Part shown: one piece after another, positions 58,275-64,000 of the stretch
Layout of the letters: the number at the start of each line of letters is the position of its first letter
Position numbering within the stretch: position 1 is the stretch's first letter
DNA from: Eupeodes corollae
Taxonomy: Eukaryota; Arthropoda; Insecta; Diptera; Syrphidae
NCBI RefSeq assembly: GCF_945859685.1
Contig: NC_079148.1
Location: 33,243,946-33,307,945 of the forward strand
Reading direction: 5' to 3'
Length of the DNA stretch: 64,000 bases
Position numbers and translations under genes: made by a program
The notes under the pieces: model-generated
Told to the model about the DNA's origin: nothing
The model's database searches: none
The model's input: only the letters and a program-made list of their open reading frames with translations

Positions 58275-60420
58275 ACGTGTGTCGATGGTGACGTTTTGAC
58301 CAAGACGTCGGTGTTGTATGTCCTTTCTTGACGCCAGCATGTACTTTGCTTTGCCCTCATTAACCGTTAAACTCATTTTTGTCGCCTCTGCCTCAATACT
58401 CACAAAAGCCCCATTGACGTCACGCTCAGTTCTTCCGATTATGTCAATTTCATCAGCATATGAGAGTAGTTGGATAGACTTTTGAAAGATAGTGCCTCTA
58501 TTGTTGACGTGTGACCTCTGCACTATTCTTTCAAGCACGATGTTAAAAAAATCACATGACAGCGCATCACCGTCTCTAAAACGTTTTTTTGACATCGAAA
58601 GGTTCTGTTAAGTGGATTCTGGTGAACAGCGTGAATTCTCCATGGTCATCCTGCACAAACGGACGAGTTTGGCAGGAATTCCAAAACTAGACATGGCTCT
58701 ATACAGCTCCTCCCTGTAGATGCTGTCATATGCGGCCTTCAAATCGATGAAAAGATGGTGGGTGTCGCTTTGGTGTTCTTGGCTTTTTTCCAGGATCTGC
58801 CGTAATGTGAATATTTGATCGACTGTGGACTTTCCTGGTCTAAAACCACACTGATAAGGACCTATCAAGTTTCTGACGATGGGCTTTAGGCGTTCACATA
58901 TTACGGCAGAGAAGATTTTATAGGCGATGTTAAGTAGACTGATTACGCATGCTTTCTTCCGAACATATCTTACAGATAAGTTGGTGCATGCTCCTAACCA
59001 ACTTATCTCCAGCTGCTTTAAAGAGTTCGCCATTCAAGCCACCCGCTCCAGCGGCTTTATAAGACTTCAGCTTAGATATGACAATCTTTACTTCATCTAA
59101 ATCGGGAAGACGGGATTGTTGGCTTTCGTCGTCTATGTTGAATAGATCATCCTGCCTGACAGCGGAATTAAGTTCGTCGTTGCCGTTTTACAGTCTGCAG
59201 AAGTGGTCCTACCATATCCTCAGTATGGACTGCGTTTCCACTATAATGTTTCCACTTTCGTTTTTGCAGCCTTCGGTTCTAGGCAATTTCGTTTCACCTA
59301 TTCATAAAACTTTCGAACTTCATTCCTGCTTTTAAACCTCTCAACGCCTTCGAAGTTTCTCCCACCACTTCTGCTCATAGAGCTCATGAGCAGTGCCGCT
59401 TTGAGTGCCTGTTATTGGATGCATTTGCCTGCCGACATTCCTCATCAAACCAGGGGTTCCTTGTTGGTGGCTGCTTGAAACCCAGCACATCAGAGGCTTC
59501 TTCTTTGAATGCATCTTGACAATGCTGCCACTGGTTTTCGATACATTGTGTTGGCGGCAGAGAACTTTGAGAGAGGTTACTTGTAACTCGGCCTTAAAAG
59601 GATTTAGCGATCTCTAGCGATTGTAGCCATTCGACGTTGTACCTTCTCCCAGCACCTCTCTGTTTTGCCTTGGGACTGGAAATCCAAAGTGCTACATTGG
59701 CTACAACGAGGTAGTGGTCCGAGTTGATGTTGGCTCCTCCGAAAGGTCGCACATCCATGATGATGGAAGCGTGCCTGGCGTCGATAGCAATATGGTCAAT
59801 CTAGTTGACGGTAGATTGATCTTGAGAAGTCCAAGTTCCTTTGTGGATTTCGCCCCGCAGCAAAATCTATGAGCCTGAATTCATTGTTGTGCAGGCTGTT
59901 CTTCCCAATTATTCCATCAAAGATGTTTTCCCTTCCTTGCTTGGCATTAAATCGTAGCTCGAAGAACATATCTTTGGTGTTGTCGTCTTTCTCTTCTGTG
60001 ATGGCGTGTGCGCATATCAGGCTAATGTTGCCGAATTTAGCCTTGATGCGTATGGTCGTGAGGCGCTCATTGATGCCCCTATAGCTCAAGACTTCTTGCC
60101 TTAAAGTGTCTCCAATGACAAAGCCGCATCCAAATAAGCGACGTTGGTTTTAGTGGTAGCAGTCAACATAATAATTATTACAGTTTTTCATTTTCTTTTT
60201 GCCCGGCCCATCCCATCATATTTCCTGGATGGCGGTGATATCTGCTTTATAGCAGTCTAGGGCCTTCGCTTATTCTTCGGCCGCACGTGGTCTGTTAAGG
60301 GACCTAACATTCAACGTGCATATCCAAAGTTCGTTGTCCTTAATTCGTTTGCATTGGTTGTCAACAGTTAATCCGTCCGTATCCGAGGATAGTTGGTGCT
60401 TCGCAACTCTGAAGATTTTA
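58275..60420 (-). pseudogene. RTE-like LINE ORF2 relic (second copy)
   Basis: Endonuclease pieces: ISLICAHAITEEKDDNTKDMFFEL and a broken nuclease centre. RT pieces: LLNIAYKIFSAVICERLKPI, CGFRPGKSTVDQIFTLRQIL, HLFIDLKAAYDSIYREELY, RFRDGDALSCDFFNIVLERI and LLSYADEIDIIGR. The YADD box has become YADE. The PDEWNLSIVCPIHKKG segment is deleted near 58,950. Several stops and shifts follow. Useful as a comparison for the first copy, where part of the GKST-to-HLF region is itself deleted. Confidence 0.85.
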
Positions 60421-60835
60421 CGTGGCCAGGAAGTCACCCCGACGGCACAAACCCCAACCTGGAGGGCCAGATCCTTAATATAACTCCAAGGATGGGAAGC
60501 CGGATAAAACCGCTCCTTAAAGGCCTGGGCTCCAAATAAGTCGAAGAAGGCTTATACGGTGTTTACTTAGCAGTTCAATCTTATCTCGGGAATTCCTCCG
60601 CTGTCGTCTGGATAAGGAGAGATGCCTTAGTGGAAACACTTCTCTCCCCCTCTCTCGTTTGCTGCTCCCAACAGCTTTCCACTGAGGCTGGAACTCAATC
60701 TCCAGTTCAGGTACTATGCACCCGATGTTCACCACGGGGAGGTGAGAGTAGGAGTTGATACACAGAGGTGGGTTTTGAGAAAAACCTGTGGACGCTTGTG
60801 TCCTCTTGAATGCACATGTCTACCATTTTAACATC
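58275..60835 (-). mobile_element. RTE-like LINE, second copy, 3'-truncated
   Basis: Homologous to 44,775-47,503 of the first copy. It has the same 5' terminus (complement of CATGTCTACCATTTTAACATC at 60,835), but homology stops at 58,275, just after YADEIDIIGR and KYMLASRKDIQHRRL, so the C-terminal region and tail are missing. LINEs normally lose 5' sequence, so this copy was probably cut by a later deletion or rearrangement. No target duplication is visible. Confidence 0.88.
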
Positions 60836-60839
60836 CAAA

Positions 60840-61260
60840 AATGTATGCAGTTATTTTAATACAATTTTGATAAAACGATTATTGATTTGATTATCAAATA
60901 TTATTAAAAGCTTGTACAAAAAAATTATTGATATAGGTTCAGTAGTTCTTTAAAACAAAATAACGGTTCTATGATGAGTACTATTCTGGAGCAAAACAAA
61001 TATATAAGCTTCTTATTGAAAGAAGCTAATTTAAAAAAAAAAAAACAATATTTAAATACAATTTGATACAAAACTGTCGGTTTGTTTTTTTTTTTACAAA
61101 ATTTGTATTTTAATAAAGAAATGTCTAGCGCCTTAAAACTTTAATTTCCAAGTTTGAGCTCAATCGACCCAGTAGTTTAGGATCTAAGGTCTAGGACAAA
61201 CAAACAGACGAACGGAAACCGGCACTCACTTTTTTTTGACTTCTCTAATGGTAATGTCAT
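60840..61260 (-). repeat. Dispersed repeat family 2, inverted copy
   Basis: Reverse complement carries CATTAGAGAAGTCAAAAAAA, TCGTCTGTTTGTTTGTCC, CTAAACTACTGGGTCGATTG, CAAACTTGGAAATTAAAG and ATAGAACCGTTATTTTG, matching 31,150-31,640. It abuts the 5' end of the LINE copy at 60,835. Confidence 0.65.
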
Positions 61261-61264
61261 GTAT

Positions 61265-64000
61265 ACAGTACTTTTTTCCGAGAACAATCTGTTAGTGAAA
61301 ATTTATAAAATATATTTAAAAATTATTATTAGTAGGCATGGGCTGAATCTTATTCCAAATCAATATGATTCACGGTTCTGCAGATGTAAGTTTATAGTTA
61401 AAAATAAACTTAATGAAACGTGGTTACTTGGAGCCATTTGAATTAACAGTATGTAATTGAACAAGGTAATGAAAAAAATGCGACTCCCTACCCCTACCCC
61501 TACAATTCATCTATTTTTGTTATTTTGAATTTTGGTTCTCAAATTTTTCAAGTGAACAATTTTTCGCCTCTTAATTAAATTTCTCAACTAAATTATTTCA
61601 TAAAACTCAAGGCATATTTAACCCTTCCTTGATTATATAAAAGTCCAGACAAAATGTTTGGTACATTAAGTTGCAATGCTATGTGTCACTGAAATACCCT
61701 GGAGATTGAACAACCACAGAAGCATAATGAGCATTGTATATATTTTTAAAACTCTGATATCGTCCATTCTTTAATTTTAAATATTCATTGAAATTTAGAG
61801 GTGACCCTTGTTCGATCTTCAACAGAGCCTTAAAAAGGCTAAGAAAAATACACATGTTGTAAAAAATAATAATTTAATATTTTCTGCCTAAGGCAAAATT
61901 CTACCTATGTAAGTTTATATGTATATACAAGCGTTTTCTTTTCATCTTGAATATTAATGTTTACAAAAAAAAAAAAAAATCAAAAGAAAAGTGTACGGTT
62001 TTGTCCTTGCATTCTTTTTTATTTGTCCGTTTTTTGTTTTGCATATTTCACAACTGACATATATACAGGCATTTTATTAAATAAAACGTATTTATGATTT
62101 TAATAAGAACAAAAACAAAATTAAATAAAATGGATACCAAAAAATAAGATAACATTCATGATGCAAGCCAACGCAAAAATACATTGAATAAAAAAAAGGA
62201 CAAAAAACAGAAAAATTCATGGACAAATCTCTTTTATGCATCGTTCCACTTGTATTGTTCTTACTAACAATTTAACACGCACGTATGCCAAAACATACAA
62301 TCATATGTACATATCCTTATAGTAAATATATTTTTGTACCCCCTGTGATGTCTACTCATATGCACATATATATCCTTTTTGGCATTGTTACACGGTATTG
62401 AATACAAATTTATTACCTCTGCATTTTTTTGTTTGTGAAAAATTTTCACAACGCAATCCTTTCAATCGATTGAATTTATCAGTTTTTATTCGAAATAAAA
62501 TTTTACTCATTGGATTGATGTTTTGACCTGAGGGATAAAGTTAACAAAAACAAAAATTATATTAAACCAAATATATATTTGATTAAAATCATAAATGTTA
62601 TAACCTTTATATTTGATAAATAAAATAGAATAAAAAAAAACGCACGTGTATGCTCGTATTATAAATTAAAACTATGGAATCAATCGATTTCTATATAGTT
62701 AAATATTTCCTTATAGGTTTAATCTTTATATGAATATTTTTTTGATTTTCATGCATATATAACTACTTAGTTTTTTTTAATTCGTCCTCATTTTTTAGAA
62801 GGCGTTCTATGTATAACTTTTTGATCAAGGATTAAGTCTTAATTTCAACATCCATTAATAAGTTACTTTCTAAGAAAATGTCTTAAAATCTACTAAAGGG
62901 TGATAAAAACATATTAAATTTTGTATTTGCAAAACGAAAATAATTAAAAAATAAGATACAAACTAAAAAAATCCACTGTAGTCTTTAAGACACTTAATAA
63001 TTCTAAGAAATCTTTCAGCTTCCCCTACTTTGAAATGTTGCAGTGTTTTTAGTTTCCATGAAATCAGTTCATATTATTTTCTTGCAATCTCAACAATTTC
63101 AAGTCTATATGTTTTCCAAAACGTTTTAAATGATTCAATAATTATATTTCATATCTTTGTTTAGTTTTGCGAACTATTTAAATTAAATAAGTAGGAGTGT
63201 ATGTCTCTGTATTAACAACTGAAATTTAACAAAATAACTCAAATTTTACATTTTATGTTGTATATTGTAATGTGCTGTAACATTTATAAGCAAATAAGTA
63301 AAGCACATAGAAATAATTTTGAAATTATTCCTTGACGCACACCTACACCACACATATTTTGTGTGTGTAAATGAAGGTAGTAAATCTGTCTTAAATAACA
63401 TTCTAAGAAGAATTCCAGCTTCCTTCAAAATATATGGTTTTCATCTTTTCACTTCCGTAAATAACAAATTTCAATATCACAACCAACGCACTTAGTGTAT
63501 GTTTAGGTTTTCCATATCCGGAATTCGTATGAGTATGAGAAACCATCACATCATAAACATCAACATCACGAGAATAATAATTTATTGTTCTTGAATTATC
63601 AATCATACTTTATGTCATAAATTGTCAACTAATTGCATTTCCATAACAAAAATTTCAATTATTACTATGCTCGTACCTTATACGATACCTTCTACAATAT
63701 CAAATACCTTGCATAGAAGGAAGATTCAAAATTATTACTTACTTAAGATGGAGGTTAAACATTATTTTATATAAACATTTACATACCATACCAATGTACC
63801 TAAATACCTCCTAATATCGTCATTCAAATTAAATTACCATTTTAAGTTATAAAAACGAAGTTAAAATGCACATTAGGGAAACGTCAACAAATCATAAGAC
63901 CGAACTTATTAAGACATTCCTTAAAAACCATTTATTTTTTTATTCTGATGTCGAAAATGTTTGTCCTCCTATACCTAGGTATGAAGGTACATTGTCAAAA
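61265..64000. other. AT-rich non-coding DNA
   Basis: No gene, RNA gene or familiar repeat recognised. Contains ACATATATA-type microsatellite pieces (about 62,280-62,370) and CCTAC repeats near 61,490. Confidence 0.5.

Noticed and set aside
1..64000. CRISPR arrays, prokaryotic operons, rRNA genes
   Set aside because: Nothing of the kind is present. Direct repeats in the window are microsatellites, transposon ends or the 175 bp monomer family, and the content is that of an insect nuclear genome.

Overview
This is an AT-rich, intron- or intergene-like stretch of insect DNA, most likely from a fly (Diptera). I base that on the transposon families (two mariner-type elements with helix-turn-helix transposases, a piggyBac element, RTE/jockey/I-like LINEs), a tRNA-derived SINE with an (AATTT)n tail, ACAT/TATG microsatellites and the weak but insect-like splice signals. 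No complete host protein-coding gene is visible. Nearly all recognisable coding sequence is decayed transposon.

Layout. 1-17.3 kb: a 2.4 kb piggyBac element with TTAA duplications (1,479-3,863) whose transposase is broken by two stops and a 178 bp palindromic insertion; LINE reverse transcriptase relics at 4.1-5.7, 8.6-9.8 and 14.6-16.1 kb; and a 1.3 kb mariner-type element (10,459-11,764). 17.3-54.95 kb: two homologous copies of one segment, A (17,303-35,041) and B (35,242-54,950), meeting exactly at a 200-N gap. A carries a private mariner (26,216-27,519) and B a private full-length RTE-like LINE (44,128-47,503); each copy preserves the other's empty site. Because the copies end exactly at the gap, un-merged haplotype overlap between two contigs is the leading explanation, with a real tandem duplication as the alternative. 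54.95-64 kb: a tRNA-derived SINE (55.7-56.0 kb), a second, 3'-truncated copy of the RTE-like LINE (58.28-60.84 kb) and AT-rich DNA.

Possible host-gene signals, all on inference: a polypyrimidine-CAG|GTAAGG site of recursive-splicing type kept in both copies (19,548 and 37,523), and an 83-nt exon-like segment with strong splice sites, identical in both copies (29,670-29,752 and 49,502-49,584). Together they suggest that the segment lies in a long intron of a plus-strand gene. A dispersed repeat family with an internal tandem monomer of about 175 bp has about 5 monomers in A and about 9 in B, so a satellite-like array is changing length between the copies. I found no convincing new multi-gene system.
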